Assembly (NCBI GenBank): GCA_945901085.1
Contig: CAMDJV010000006.1
Span: forward strand, 1-64,000
Source of the DNA: Rhodovarius crocodyli
GTDB lineage: Bacteria > Pseudomonadota > Alphaproteobacteria > Acetobacterales > Acetobacteraceae
DNA length: 64,000 bases
Direction: 5' to 3'
The notes below the pieces were generated by a model that was not told the DNA's origin, made no database searches, and saw only the letters and a program-made list of their open reading frames with translations. Shown piece after piece: positions 42,739 through 54,654 of this stretch; position 1 is the stretch's first letter; each line of letters starts with the position of its first letter. The position numbers and the translations under genes were made by a program.

Positions 42739-43691
42739 GCATCCACCACGCAGCGATAGAGATGCGGCGCGCCGCGCAGCGCCACCGGTGCGGCGCATTC
42801 CGCCCGCGCCAGCGAACAGCGCGAGCGAAAGCCACAGCCGGTAAAGCCCGGGGTCAGCTTGGGCACCATGCCGGGAATACTCCCCAGCGGCGCCCCGGGC
42901 GCCACCTTGCCCGGAATGGGCAGGCATTCCAGCAGCCCGCGCGTATAGGGGTGGCGCGGCGCGGCAAAGAGATCCGCCGTGGCGGCATTCTCCACCACCT
43001 CGCCGGCATACATCACCGAGACGCGATGGGCGACGCGCGCCACCACCCCCAGATCATGGGTGATCAGCAGCAGGCCCAGGCCCAACTCGGCCTGCAACTG
43101 GGCCAAAAGCCGCAAAATCTGCGCCTGGATGGTGACGTCCAGCGCCGTGGTCGGCTCATCGGCTATGAGCAATTCCGGGTCATTCATCAGCGCCATGGCG
43201 ATCATCACCCGCTGGCGCAACCCGCCCGAGAGCTGATGCGGGAATTGCCCCAGCCGCATCCCCGGCGCGGTGATGCCCACCCGGCCCAAAAGCTCCGCCG
43301 CGCGGTCCAGCGCTGCCTGTTTGGTGCCGCCCAAATGCCGGGTGCGGACCTCGGCCATCTGGCTGCCAATGGTATAGGCCGGGTTCAGGCTGGTCATCGG
43401 CTCCTGGAAGATCATCGCAATGCGATGGCCGCGCAGGCGTGACATCTCGCGCTCGGTGAGGCGGGAAATATCCCGCCCATCGAATTCCATGCGCTTGGCC
43501 TGCCGTGTCGCGCCGCGCGCCAAAAGCCCCATAATCGCCAGCGAGGTGACGGATTTACCGCAGCCACTCTCACCCACAATGCAATGCGTCTCGCCGCGGG
43601 CAAGGGAAAAACTGGCGCCACGCACCGCCGCGACCCGCCCCTCACCCTGGCCGAAAGTGACCTCAAGCCCCTCAATTTCCAGCAGGCTCAT
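42735..43691 (-). CDS. Peptide-type ABC transporter ATP-binding protein (OppD/DppD-like)
   Basis: A 318-residue ATPase partner. Walker [29 protein letters not shown]-loop, signature [15 protein letters not shown], Walker [14 protein letters not shown], and the C-terminal Cys segment [16 protein letters not shown]. The start at 43691 overlaps the permease stop (ATGA). It forms the ATPase heterodimer with the OppF-like protein. Confidence 0.95.
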   Translation of the reverse strand: MSLLEIEGLEVTFGQGEGRVAAVRGASFSLARGETHCIVGESGCGKSVTSLAIMGLLARGATRQAKRMEFDGRDISRLTEREMSRLRGHRIAMIFQEPMTSLNPAYTIGSQMAEVRTRHLGGTKQAALDRAAELLGRVGITAPGMRLGQFPHQLSGGLRQRVMIAMALMNDPELLIADEPTTALDVTIQAQILRLLAQLQAELGLGLLLITHDLGVVARVAHRVSVMYAGEVVENAATADLFAAPRHPYTRGLLECLPIPGKVAPGAPLGSIPGMVPKLTPGFTGCGFRSRCSLARAECAAPVALRGAPHLYRCVVDA

Positions 43692-44509
43692 GACGGCGCC
43701 GCCCCAAACAAATCCCGCAAGCCATCGCCCAGCAGGTTGATCGCCAGAACGAGGGTGAAGAGCGCGATGCCGGGGATCCAGATCACCCATGCGGAGAAAA
43801 ACATGAAATCCCGCCCCTCGGCGATCATCAGCCCCCAACTGGGCAGCGGCGGCGGCACGCCGAGGCCGAGGAAGGACAGCGCCGCCTCCAGCAAAATCGC
43901 CAAGGCCATCTCCAGCGTGCCGACAACGGCGAGGTGCGTCATGATATTGGGCAGCACCTCGGAGATCAAAATCCGCGGCGTGGAACTGCCCGCCGCCCAG
44001 GCGGCCGCGACATAGTCGAGATTGCGCACCTGCATGGTGGTCGCCCGCGCCACCACGGCGAAACGGTCCCATAACAGCAGCCCCAGCACCGCCACCACCA
44101 GCGTGGTGGAAGAGCCCAGCAGCCCCACCACGGCGAGTGCCACCAGCACCACCGGAATCGACAGCCGGCAGGTGATCAGAAACAGCACCACATCATCCAC
44201 CCGCCCGCCGAAAAACCCGCCCAGCACGCCCAGCGTGATGCCAATAGCACCCGAGACCACCACCACCATCGCGCCGATGATGAGCGACACCCGCGCGCCA
44301 AAAATCAGCCGCGAGAGATAATCCCGCCCCAGCTGATCCGTGCCGAGCAGATGCTCGGGCAGCGCGCCCTCCATCCAGAAGGGCACCGCGAGGCGGCGGG
44401 TGAGGTCCTGCGCATAGGGGTCATGCGGCGCAATCCAGGGCGCGAAGACCCCGGCCAGGACCACCAAGGTGAGAATCGCGCCACCGATCCAAATGCCAGA
44501 ACGCCTCAT
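43688..44509 (-). CDS. Peptide-type ABC transporter permease (OppC/DppC-like)
   Basis: A 273-residue permease with about six membrane segments. The N-terminal region includes FAPWIAPHDPYAQD (the typical OppC periplasmic 'DPxxxDL' stretch), then HLLGTDQLGRDYLSRLIFGARVSL (hallmark) and the EAA loop YVAAAWAAGSSTPRILISEVLPNI. Overlaps both neighbouring genes by four bases. Confidence 0.95.
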   Translation of the reverse strand: MRRSGIWIGGAILTLVVLAGVFAPWIAPHDPYAQDLTRRLAVPFWMEGALPEHLLGTDQLGRDYLSRLIFGARVSLIIGAMVVVVSGAIGITLGVLGGFFGGRVDDVVLFLITCRLSIPVVLVALAVVGLLGSSTTLVVAVLGLLLWDRFAVVARATTMQVRNLDYVAAAWAAGSSTPRILISEVLPNIMTHLAVVGTLEMALAILLEAALSFLGLGVPPPLPSWGLMIAEGRDFMFFSAWVIWIPGIALFTLVLAINLLGDGLRDLFGAAPS

Positions 44510-45420
44510 CCGCGCAGCCTCGGGTCCAGCACCGCATTGAACAAATCGGCCAGCAGCGTCAGCACGACGTAAATCACCGCCAGCACCAGCACCACCGCCT
44601 GCACCACCGGGAAGTCATTCTTGGTGATGCTCTCCCAGGCCAAAAACCCCACACCATGCAGGGCGAAGACGGTCTCGATCACGATAGAGCCGCCCAGCAT
44701 GAAGCCCAGCTGCACCGAGGCGATGGAGACCACCGGCAGCGCCGCATTGCGCAGCGCATGCTTGAAGAGGATGGAAAACCGCGACAGCCCCTTGGCCCGG
44801 GCGGTGCGGATATAATCACTCGCCAGCGCCTGGATCATGCCCGAGCGGGTGAGCCGGGTGAGCGCCGGAATGGCCGAGAAGGCCAGCACCGTGCCGGGCA
44901 TCACGTAATGCTCCCAACTGCCGGTGCCGCTCACCGGCAGCCAGCCCAGCTGCAGGCCAAAAAAGATCATCATGATGAGGCCGAGCCAGAAGCTGGGCAT
45001 CGCCTGGCCGATCATGGCGAAGAGCTGCACCAGCCGGTCCACCCAGGAGCCCTCGCGCACTGCGGCCAGAATGCCCAGCGGAATTGACACAAGGAGCGCG
45101 ATGCCAAGCCCCGTCAGGCCCAGCGACAAGGTGATGGGCATGCGCTCGGCGATCAGCGAGGAGACGCGGGCCTTGAAGAAGAAGCTCTCGCCAAAATCCC
45201 CCACCGCGGCGCGCCCCACCCAGGCCAGGAATTGCTCCGGCAGCGGCCGGTCCAGCCCATAGGCGGTGCGGATGATGGCGATATCGGCATCGGTGGCCGA
45301 GGGCCCGGCGATGGAGATCGCCAGGTCGCCCGAGAGCCTGGTGAGGGTGAAGGCCAGCGTCAGCACGGTGAGTGCCACGCAGGCCGCCAGAATCAGACGT
45401 CGGAGGAGGAAGGAAGCCAT
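44506..45420 (-). CDS. Peptide-type ABC transporter permease (OppB/DppB-like)
   Basis: A 304-residue permease, first of the operon. LLRRLILAACVALTVLTLAFTLTRLSGD at the N-terminus and the EAA loop YIRTARAKGLSRFSILFKHALRNAALPVV are diagnostic. No substrate-binding protein gene is next to it: the next gene upstream is an acetamidase-family enzyme, which suggests the transporter may serve an amide or a peptide-like substrate, with the binding protein elsewhere. Confidence 0.95.
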   Translation of the reverse strand: MASFLLRRLILAACVALTVLTLAFTLTRLSGDLAISIAGPSATDADIAIIRTAYGLDRPLPEQFLAWVGRAAVGDFGESFFFKARVSSLIAERMPITLSLGLTGLGIALLVSIPLGILAAVREGSWVDRLVQLFAMIGQAMPSFWLGLIMMIFFGLQLGWLPVSGTGSWEHYVMPGTVLAFSAIPALTRLTRSGMIQALASDYIRTARAKGLSRFSILFKHALRNAALPVVSIASVQLGFMLGGSIVIETVFALHGVGFLAWESITKNDFPVVQAVVLVLAVIYVVLTLLADLFNAVLDPRLRG

Positions 45421-45515
45421 TGGCGCTGACAGTAGAGGTGCGGCGCGTCACTTGGGAATGGGCGCGGGGCGGAATTCATCGCCCCGCGCCGCCTCATTGC
45501 CCGCCTATCGGGCAG

Positions 45516-46424
45516 TCAGGCGCGTTTCAGCCAGCGCTTGGCAATGCGGCAGGCCACTGTGAAGGCCGGGTTGAACACATTGCCCACATCATAGCGCACC
45601 ACCTGCCCCATCAGATGGCTCGCCGCGCGCTGGTCCAGCCCGTAATCCTCGCCCAGCCAGCGCATCATCTCAGTGGTGGCGTGCTGCAAGGCCTGGTCGA
45701 GCGGCCGCGCATTGCCGATGGTGAAAATATCCTCCGCCGTCTCACCGCGCGGCCAGGTGATGCGCCGCTTGAGCACCTGGAAGGTGACCTGCATCTCGAA
45801 GGAGGTCTCGATACCGGTGCCCACAATCTCGCCATCGCCCTGGCAGGCATGGCCATCGCCCAGATAGAACAATGCGCCCGGCACCGAGACCGGAAACCAC
45901 GCCGTCGTTCCCGGCGCGAAGAGCCGATAATCCATATTGCCGCCATTCTGCGCGCTGGTGGCGGTGGAGAAGGCCTGCCCGCCCGCCGGCGCCACGCCGA
46001 AACAGCCGATCATCGGCGCGATCTCGGGCGCAAAACCCTCCAGCCCCGGCGGCGGGTTTTGCAGGCGCACCGTCCCGGCGGACTGGTCGATGGCCCAAAC
46101 CGCGCGTTCCACCGCCGGGCGCTCAATAATGGCGGCGGGGTCCAGCACCGTCACCGCCAGGGGCGAATAGGTCCAGCCCGTCGCGCGGCTGGGGGTCAGC
46201 CGGTCGATCCGCACGGCCAGGGTATCGCCGGGCTCGGCACCTTCGATGAAGAATGGGCCGGTCATCGGGTTGGGCCGGGGGGCCACGGCCATTTCGCGCG
46301 CATCGAGGCCCGAGGCGTCGATCGTATCGGTCACCAGCGTGTCACCATCTGCGAGCCTGAAGCAGGGCTCGGCGGTGCCAATGGCGTTATAGTAACGGGT
46401 GGGACTGAAACGATGTGTGGCCAT
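45516..46424 (-). CDS. Acetamidase/formamidase family protein
   Basis: A 302-residue enzyme of the FmdA/AmdA family that hydrolyses short amides to acid and ammonia. Seen: TGPFFIEGAEPGDTLAVRIDRL, the metal-site region APMIGCFGVAP, NGGNMDYRLFAPGTTAWFPV and ALFYLGDGHACQGDGEIVGTGIE, the family signature with the His and Asp. The start at 46424 (MATHRFSP) is chosen over 46541. It lies just upstream of the peptide-type ABC operon on the same strand (95 bases between), suggesting uptake plus hydrolysis of an amide compound. Confidence 0.9.
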   Translation of the reverse strand: MATHRFSPTRYYNAIGTAEPCFRLADGDTLVTDTIDASGLDAREMAVAPRPNPMTGPFFIEGAEPGDTLAVRIDRLTPSRATGWTYSPLAVTVLDPAAIIERPAVERAVWAIDQSAGTVRLQNPPPGLEGFAPEIAPMIGCFGVAPAGGQAFSTATSAQNGGNMDYRLFAPGTTAWFPVSVPGALFYLGDGHACQGDGEIVGTGIETSFEMQVTFQVLKRRITWPRGETAEDIFTIGNARPLDQALQHATTEMMRWLGEDYGLDQRAASHLMGQVVRYDVGNVFNPAFTVACRIAKRWLKRA

Positions 46425-46563
46425 GGGGTTCCCCCGGGGGTTCGCGGTGTCGCAACCGGCTGCATCGCGCTTCAGCAAGGCTGATGGCATTGCGAAGGCC
46501 GCGGGCGTGGTCAATGACCGCGGCGTGGTGCGTTTCCGCAAGGTTGAGTTGCGGGTGCTGTAG
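46423..46563 (+). other. Short uncertain open frame, possible gene remnant
   Basis: A 46-codon frame on the plus strand between divergent acetamidase and convergent katG 3' end. It starts ATG GGG TTC CCC and ends in VVNDRGVVRFRKVELRVL. The last 20 residues look like a real protein C-terminus (alternating Arg/Val strand) rather than random GC-rich translation, so it could be the tail of a lost gene. There is no ribosome site or recognised family. Confidence 0.2.
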
Positions 46564-46607
46564 GCAAGGCGCTGCCGGGGAAGGCTCTCGCCTTCCCCGA
46601 ACGAGGC

Positions 46608-49549
<2,942 letters not shown>

Positions 49550-49604
49550 ACCCCTCGCCGCGCGCTTCGGCGCGCATGTGTTCACGCCTTGTCGGATCAT
49601 CACC

Positions 49605-51659
49605 ATGTCGAATCTTTGTCGCGCGCTTCTCGCCGCGCCATGCCTGCTGGCCATCCCCGCCTTCGCGCAGGATAGCATACCCTCAACGCCCCCCGTCACC
49701 GTCATTGGCGAGCGTGAGCGGCTGACCACCGAAAGCAACGAGGCCGCCCGGACGCGGCTGTGGTCCTCCCCTGGCGCCAATAGTGTGGTGGAGGCGCGCG
49801 ACTTCCAGGAGCGCGCCGGCGCCACCTCGGTGCGCGATGTGCTGGAATATACCCCCGGCGTCTTTGCCGCCCCCAAATGGGGCGAGGATGCCAGGCTCTC
49901 CATCCGCGGCTCGGGGCTTGCGCGGAATTTCCACCTGCGCGGCGTCGCGGTCTATCAGGATGGCATTCCGCTCACACAGGCCGATGGCAGCGGCGACCTG
50001 CAGGAGATCGACCCGCTGGCCTATCAGCGCGTGGAAGTGCTGCGCGGCGGCAACGCCTTCTCGCTGGGCTCGACCACACTCGGTGGCGCCATCAACTTCG
50101 TCACCAATTCGGGGGTGAGCGCGCCCGGCGGCACGGCGCGGCTGGAGGCCGGCAGCGATGGCTTCTTCCGCGGTCAGGCTGCCTATGGCGTGGCCGTCGG
50201 CCCCTATGAGGCCTATGTCAGCAACAGCTGGACGCAGCAGAATGGCTACCGCCACAATTCCGCCGGCCAGGCCAATCGCTTCAACGCCAATGCCGCCTAT
50301 CGCTGGAACGACCAGGTCGAGACGCGGTTCATCGTCAGTTCCAACACCATCTGGCAGCAAATTCCCGGCGCGGTGACGCGGGTTTCCGCGCTGAACGCGC
50401 CGCGCACCACGGCCTTCGCGAACGAAAACAACAATTACCAGCGCAATATCAACACCACCCGCCTGGGCACCATCACCGCCATCCAGGCCACGCCGGAACT
50501 GCGCTTCGAGTTGGGCGGCAGCTATGTCGAGCGCCGGGTCTACCACCCGATCTTCCAAATCGTCCGTAACCAAACGGGTGACGTCAATCTTTTCGCCCGC
50601 GGCAGCTATGACGGCCAATTCTTCGGCCTGCGCAACCGCACGAGCTTTGGTGTGACCTTCGCCGAGGGCAGCACCGATAATAAGCGTTTCATCAACAATT
50701 ACGGCATCCAGGGCAACCGGACCTCCCAATCGGAGGACCTCGCCCGCACCACCACGCTCTATGCCGAGAACGCACTCTATATATTGCCCCAAATCGCGCT
50801 GGTGGCAGGCTTCCAGGGCGGCTTCGCCTATCGCTCCAGCCGCAACATCCTCAACCCCGCGCTGTCGGGTGCTGGCAATTGGGAATGGGCCAATCCGCGC
50901 CTGGGCGTGCTGTATGAGGTGACGCCCGCGATCCAGGCCTATGCCAACCTCACTTGGTCCACCGAGCCACCGACGCTGTCGGACCTCATTGCCCTCGTGC
51001 CACTCGGCGGTTTTTCGCGCCTCAATGCCCAACGCGCCTATACCACCGAGATCGGCACCCGCGGCCAGCATGGCCGGGTGGCCTGGGAGGTTGCGGCCTA
51101 TCGCGCCTGGCTGCGCGATGAAATCCAATTGCTGCAAGGCCCCACACCCGGCAGCAGCCTGGCGCAGAACCTGCAAGGCCGCACCATCCACCAAGGTGTG
51201 GAAGTGGCGCTGAACTATAGCATCGCCGACAACCTGATCAGCGATGGTGACCGCCTGAGCACCCGCGCCGCCTGGACCTTCTCGGATTTCCGCTTCTCCG
51301 ACAATGCCACTTACCACGACAACCAATTGCCCGGCGCACCGAGGCATGTGCTGCGCCAGGAGCTGCGCTACCGCCACGCCTCCTCCGCCTGGATCGCGCC
51401 GAATATCGAGGTGGTGCCGCAGGGTTTTTACGCCGACAACGCCAATACTCTGCGCAGCAACCCCTATACCCTGTTTGGCATTCGCGGTGGGGTGGAGCTG
51501 ATCCCCGGCCGGGTCACGGCGTTCTTTGACGCCCGCAACCTGGGCAATACACGCTATATCTCTTCCGCCTCGGTGCTGCCCCGCGCCGTGGCCAATTCGG
51601 CGGTGTTTGAGGCGGGCTTCGGCCGCAGCGTCTTCGCCGGCCTGCAGGTGAGGTTCTGA
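49605..51659 (+). CDS. TonB-dependent outer-membrane receptor
   Basis: A 684-residue porin-type receptor. Signal peptide (to AIPAFAQ), a TonB box-like PPVTVIGERE, plug domain with SVRDVLEYTPGVFAAPKWGEDARLSIRG and VEVLRGGNAFSLGSTTLGGAINFVT, then a 22-strand barrel ending in aromatic SVFAGLQVRF, the usual BamA recognition end. The neighbours (YcnI-like, PCu(A)C) make copper or a copper chelate the likely ligand, by context only. The stop touches the next start (TGATG). Confidence 0.93.
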   Translation: MSNLCRALLAAPCLLAIPAFAQDSIPSTPPVTVIGERERLTTESNEAARTRLWSSPGANSVVEARDFQERAGATSVRDVLEYTPGVFAAPKWGEDARLSIRGSGLARNFHLRGVAVYQDGIPLTQADGSGDLQEIDPLAYQRVEVLRGGNAFSLGSTTLGGAINFVTNSGVSAPGGTARLEAGSDGFFRGQAAYGVAVGPYEAYVSNSWTQQNGYRHNSAGQANRFNANAAYRWNDQVETRFIVSSNTIWQQIPGAVTRVSALNAPRTTAFANENNNYQRNINTTRLGTITAIQATPELRFELGGSYVERRVYHPIFQIVRNQTGDVNLFARGSYDGQFFGLRNRTSFGVTFAEGSTDNKRFINNYGIQGNRTSQSEDLARTTTLYAENALYILPQIALVAGFQGGFAYRSSRNILNPALSGAGNWEWANPRLGVLYEVTPAIQAYANLTWSTEPPTLSDLIALVPLGGFSRLNAQRAYTTEIGTRGQHGRVAWEVAAYRAWLRDEIQLLQGPTPGSSLAQNLQGRTIHQGVEVALNYSIADNLISDGDRLSTRAAWTFSDFRFSDNATYHDNQLPGAPRHVLRQELRYRHASSAWIAPNIEVVPQGFYADNANTLRSNPYTLFGIRGGVELIPGRVTAFFDARNLGNTRYISSASVLPRAVANSAVFEAGFGRSVFAGLQVRF

Positions 51660-52147
51660 TGAAAAGACTTTTCGCCCTGGCGCTGCTGGCCGCACCGGCC
51701 AGCGCCCATGTGGTCATCACCCCGGCCGAGGCGCCGGCGGGCTCCTATACCCGCATCGCCTTCATGGTCGGCCATGGCTGCGCCGGTGCCGCGACCACCG
51801 GCATCGAAGTCACCCTGCCCGAGGGGCTTTCGGCTGCCCGGCCGCAGCCGAAAACCGGCTGGAACATCACGGTGGAGACGCGCCCGCTGGAACGTCCCGC
51901 CCCCACCGCCCATGGCCTGGTGCGTGAGGCCCCGGCGACCATTTCCTGGACCGGCGGCCCGCTGCCGGACCAGCATTACGAGGAATTCGTCATGCTCATC
52001 GCCACCCCTAACCGGCCCGGCAACACACTGATCTTCCCCATCATCCAGCGTTGCGAGGGCGGTGCCCAGCATGCCTGGGTGGAGGTACCAGCCGAGGGCA
52101 TGCGGGCCAGAAGCCCCGCCGCCACGCTGCGACTGGTGGCACGCTGA
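51659..52147 (+). CDS. YcnI-like copper-binding protein (DUF1775)
   Basis: A 162-residue secreted protein. The signal peptide ends ALLAAPASA so that mature His is first (HVVITPAEAPAGSYTRIAFMVGHGC), the position that binds copper in YcnI-type proteins. Further conserved: IEVTLPEGL, KTGWNITV, ISWTGGPLPDQHYEEFVMLI, and IIQRCEGGAQHAWVEVP. Likely a periplasmic copper chaperone or stress protein. The start overlaps the TonB receptor stop by one base; its own stop overlaps the next gene likewise. Confidence 0.9.
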   Translation: MKRLFALALLAAPASAHVVITPAEAPAGSYTRIAFMVGHGCAGAATTGIEVTLPEGLSAARPQPKTGWNITVETRPLERPAPTAHGLVREAPATISWTGGPLPDQHYEEFVMLIATPNRPGNTLIFPIIQRCEGGAQHAWVEVPAEGMRARSPAATLRLVAR

Positions 52148-52452
52148 TGCGCGCGTTGCTTCTGGCCCTGGCCATGCTGCCGCTCGGCGCCAGCGCCTGC
52201 GACCCCGATGAGATGGATCGCGCCATGAGCGAGATCTGCACCGCCGCCACCGCCGCCGCGGCCGAGGTGGTGCAGGCCGCAACCCCCCTGGCACAGGGCG
52301 AGGAGGCGGCGGCGATGGCCGCCCGGCTCGCCCATGCAAGGCATATTTGTATCAATGGAGACCCCAGCCTGGCGGCGGCAGAATCGGTGCATCTCGCCCG
52401 CTTCGCCGCCCGAATTGAGGCCCGGCTGACCAGCAAGGATAGCACGCGATGA
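52147..52452 (+). CDS. Small secreted Cys-containing protein of unknown function
   Basis: A 101-residue protein with a signal peptide (MRALLLALAMLPLGASA) and then CDPDEMDRAMSEIC. A third Cys is in HARHICINGDPS, together with a Met- and His-rich middle part (AAAMAARLAHARHI). The Cys spacing and location between YcnI-like and PCu(A)C genes (one-base and four-base overlaps) suggest a periplasmic copper or thiol protein, but I know no family. A lipoprotein reading of ASAC is possible but the box is weak. Confidence 0.8.
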   Translation: MRALLLALAMLPLGASACDPDEMDRAMSEICTAATAAAAEVVQAATPLAQGEEAAAMAARLAHARHICINGDPSLAAAESVHLARFAARIEARLTSKDSTR

Positions 52453-52901
52453 ACCGACGCCTTCTCCTCGCCACCGCCCTTCTGCCCATGGCGGCCCAGG
52501 CGCATGGCAGCGCCACCCAACATGGCAGCCTGACGCTGGAAGCCCCCTGGACCCGCGCTGCCGGCCAGGGCGGCCAGGGGGCTGGATTTCTGACCATCCG
52601 CAATACCGGTGGGGCTGACCGCCTGCTCTCGGCCAGCACCCCGGCCGCAGGGCGCACCGAATTGCACACCATGCTGCGCGATGGCGATATCATGCGCATG
52701 CGCCAGGTTGAGGCCATCGCCGTGCCGGCCAATGGCGCGGTGAGCCTCGCCCCTGGCGGGCTGCATATCATGCTGCTGGGCCTGACACGGCCGCTGGTGG
52801 TGGGCGAGAGCGTGCCGCTGACACTGGTCTTCGAACAGGCCGGCGCGGTGACATTGCAACTCGCGGTGCAAGCGGCCGGTGCACGGATGCCGATGCATTG
52901 A
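52449..52901 (+). CDS. Periplasmic copper chaperone PCu(A)C
   Basis: A 150-residue secreted protein. After the signal peptide (to MAAQAH) come APWTRAAGQGGQGAGFLTIRNTG and the copper site: His and Met in ELHTMLRDGDIMRMR and GGLHIMLLGL, matching the H-M-x10-M-x21-H-x-M rule of the family. It delivers Cu(I), for example to the CuA centre of cytochrome oxidase. Last gene of the cassette, overlapping the previous stop by four bases. Confidence 0.92.
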   Translation: MNRRLLLATALLPMAAQAHGSATQHGSLTLEAPWTRAAGQGGQGAGFLTIRNTGGADRLLSASTPAAGRTELHTMLRDGDIMRMRQVEAIAVPANGAVSLAPGGLHIMLLGLTRPLVVGESVPLTLVFEQAGAVTLQLAVQAAGARMPMH

Positions 52902-52921
52902 GGCGGTGATGCGCTGTGGTG

Positions 52922-53011
52922 GCCTCTTCCTGCCCGCGCGGGGGGGGGCCGGTTTGTTGCCAACGGCTAGCTCAAATGTCACGCCTCTTCCTGCCCGCGC
53001 GGGGGGGGGCC
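52922..53011. repeat. 29-bp exact direct repeat pair with 32-bp spacer (CRISPR-like spacing)
   Basis: The 29 bases at 52922-52950 and 52983-53011 are identical, beginning GCCTCTTCCTGCCCGCGCG and ending in nine G and CC; the palindrome CCCGCGCGGG forms a small stem. The spacer (52951-52982) is 32 bases and AT-richer than the flanks. Repeat and spacer lengths are those of type I-E arrays, but only two repeats are seen, no cas genes are in the window, and no third copy lies at the 61-base interval on either side. It may be a minimal orphan array or a simple duplication. Confidence 0.55.
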
Positions 53012-53265
53012 TGTCGCGCGCGCCGGCCGCCCAAGATTTGAAATTTCTGGCTTTTCTGGCAAATCTGCGATGTTGGATGCGAAATTTGGCTTTTTCTCAT
53101 TAGGCAAAATTTGCCCCATGGGATGTCAGAAACTCCCCCAAATCACATTCCCTGAAAAAAACATCTCTAGAATTACATTCAATCTTGCGGCATTCCGCGC
53201 CAGGCGATAAACAAATCGCTAACGGGTGCCGCCTTGGCGCTCGCAGATTGGCGAGGAGTTAAGAC
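53012..53265 (+). promoter_or_regulatory. AT-rich leader of the RTX-like gene
   Basis: About 250 bases, AT-rich in the middle (AAATTTCTGGCTTTTCTGG, AAAATTTGCCCC, GAAAAAAACATCTCTAGAATTACAT), unlike the coding DNA around. TTGCGG (53185-53190) with a 17-base spacer to TAAACA is a possible promoter. A strong ribosome site GAGGAG lies eight bases before the ATG at 53266. A long, AT-rich leader is common for acquired surface-protein genes. No gene is supported here. Confidence 0.4.
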
Positions 53266-54474
53266 ATGTCGGTGACACTGAGCGGGGGTTCCAGCGATCC
53301 TGTTGTGATCCCATTCGACTGGGGTGGCACCAAAGACACCGCCCAGGCCTTTGCCGCGAGCAGCAAGACCCCCACGCAATATCGCGGCCCGGGCGAACAA
53401 ACCCCGGCACCTGCGACGCCCGATACCCCCTTGCTCGTCTCCGGCACGCCAACCGAGGCGATTTCGACCGCAAATTATTACAAGGTCCTCATCAACGCCT
53501 CCTCCGCGGTATCCGTCGTGGGTGGCAGTGGGAATGACGTGGTGGTCGCTGGCAATGCCGGTATCGTGTACAACACCGGCGGTGATTATGACTCCGGCGG
53601 CGGCAACGACACTGTTCTCGCCGGTGGCGGCGATAATCTCATCGGCGCCAATGCTTCAAGTCAACAAACCAACTCATTTTTTGGCACAGGCGCCGGAAAT
53701 GACACGATCATATCGTCAACCGGTAATAACACCATTATGGCTGGTGGCGGGACAAACCAAATTGCCTTGAGTTTTAGTACCGGCAATAACCTGGTATACT
53801 CACAGGGCAAGGACATCATATGGGCCGGTGGCGGCAATGACACCATCGGCGTTGAGGATGGCGCGACGGTGGTGGGTGGCTCGGGCCGTCTGACCTTCGT
53901 TGGTGGCACCGGCAATAGCACCGTCACCGCCGGCTCTGGTAGCGCCACCATCTTCGGCGGCGCGGGCACCGGCTCCTTCTGGGGCGGCGATGCCGGCCAA
54001 AACTCCGTCACCGCCGCTGAGGGGCAGTCAACGGTCTTCACCGGCGGCGCCTATTCGGCCGGCTTCGCCGCCGGTGCGGGCGCCGATACGCTGGTCGCCA
54101 GCGCCGGCAACACCACGCTGAGCGGCGGCAACTCCACCGGCAATAACGTCTTCTTTGCCGGCAAGGGGGATAATGTGCTGATAGGCGGCGGCATTGGCAA
54201 TGACACGATTTTCGCCGGCCGCGGCGAATCCACCGTCTTCGGTGGCGAGGGTGCGGATGTCTTCGCCTTTTTCAAAAGCGAGATGGATGGCAACCCCAAC
54301 CACACGGTGGTGATTGGTGACTTCACCGTCGGTAAGGACAAGCTGGTCTTCGATGGCTACAGCAATGTCTCCCTGCCGCTGCCGCAGCAGGATAGCGGTT
54401 CCACCACCCTTACCCTGCCCGATGGCACCAAGATCATCCTGAGCGGCGTGTCCTTGACGGCTGGTGGCGTCTGA
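53266..54474 (+). CDS. RTX-like glycine/aspartate repeat protein, probably secreted
   Basis: A 402-residue protein without N-terminal signal peptide. From about residue 85 to 340 it has nonapeptide-type repeats around GGxGNDxxx and relaxed forms (SGNDVVVAG, GGNDTVLAG, GAGNDTIIS, GGNDTIGVED, GIGNDTIFAG, GGEGADVFAF), the calcium-binding beta-roll of RTX proteins, though many repeats lack the Asp. The end (VVIGDFTVGKDKLVFDGYSN...LTLPDGTKIILSGVSL) is the typical C-terminal type I secretion region. It is therefore likely exported by an RTX-type ABC system, which is not in the window. Function: adhesin or surface-layer-like, by resemblance. Confidence 0.85.
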   Translation: MSVTLSGGSSDPVVIPFDWGGTKDTAQAFAASSKTPTQYRGPGEQTPAPATPDTPLLVSGTPTEAISTANYYKVLINASSAVSVVGGSGNDVVVAGNAGIVYNTGGDYDSGGGNDTVLAGGGDNLIGANASSQQTNSFFGTGAGNDTIISSTGNNTIMAGGGTNQIALSFSTGNNLVYSQGKDIIWAGGGNDTIGVEDGATVVGGSGRLTFVGGTGNSTVTAGSGSATIFGGAGTGSFWGGDAGQNSVTAAEGQSTVFTGGAYSAGFAAGAGADTLVASAGNTTLSGGNSTGNNVFFAGKGDNVLIGGGIGNDTIFAGRGESTVFGGEGADVFAFFKSEMDGNPNHTVVIGDFTVGKDKLVFDGYSNVSLPLPQQDSGSTTLTLPDGTKIILSGVSLTAGGV

Positions 54475-54500
54475 TCCGACAGGGTGATCTCTGTCGCAGC

Positions 54501-54536
54501 CATGGGCGGGGGAGGATCATCACCCTCCCGCCCATG
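54501..54536. terminator. Hairpin after the RTX-like gene
   Basis: A 10-bp stem CATGGGCGGG (54501-54510) pairs with CCCGCCCATG (54527-54536); inside, GGAGG can pair with CCTCC in an alternative register. It starts 26 bases after the stop. No T run. Confidence 0.55.
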
Positions 54537-54654
54537 CTTGGCCCGCTCCGCATGTGGTTGCGCCGCAACCAGCCCAGCCTCCTGCCGGCCTCTTTACGAT
54601 CATTTCACTTGATCCGCGCATAACCCCATCAATGGGGTGAGAGGAAGTGCCTTT

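Noticed and set aside
49683-51695. 670-codon minus-strand frame opposite the TonB receptor
   Set aside because: Antisense shadow; receptor plug and barrel motifs are on the plus strand.
52922-53011. Calling the 29/32 repeat a confirmed CRISPR array
   Set aside because: Only two repeats and no cas genes in view, so it is listed as a repeat with CRISPR-like spacing only.
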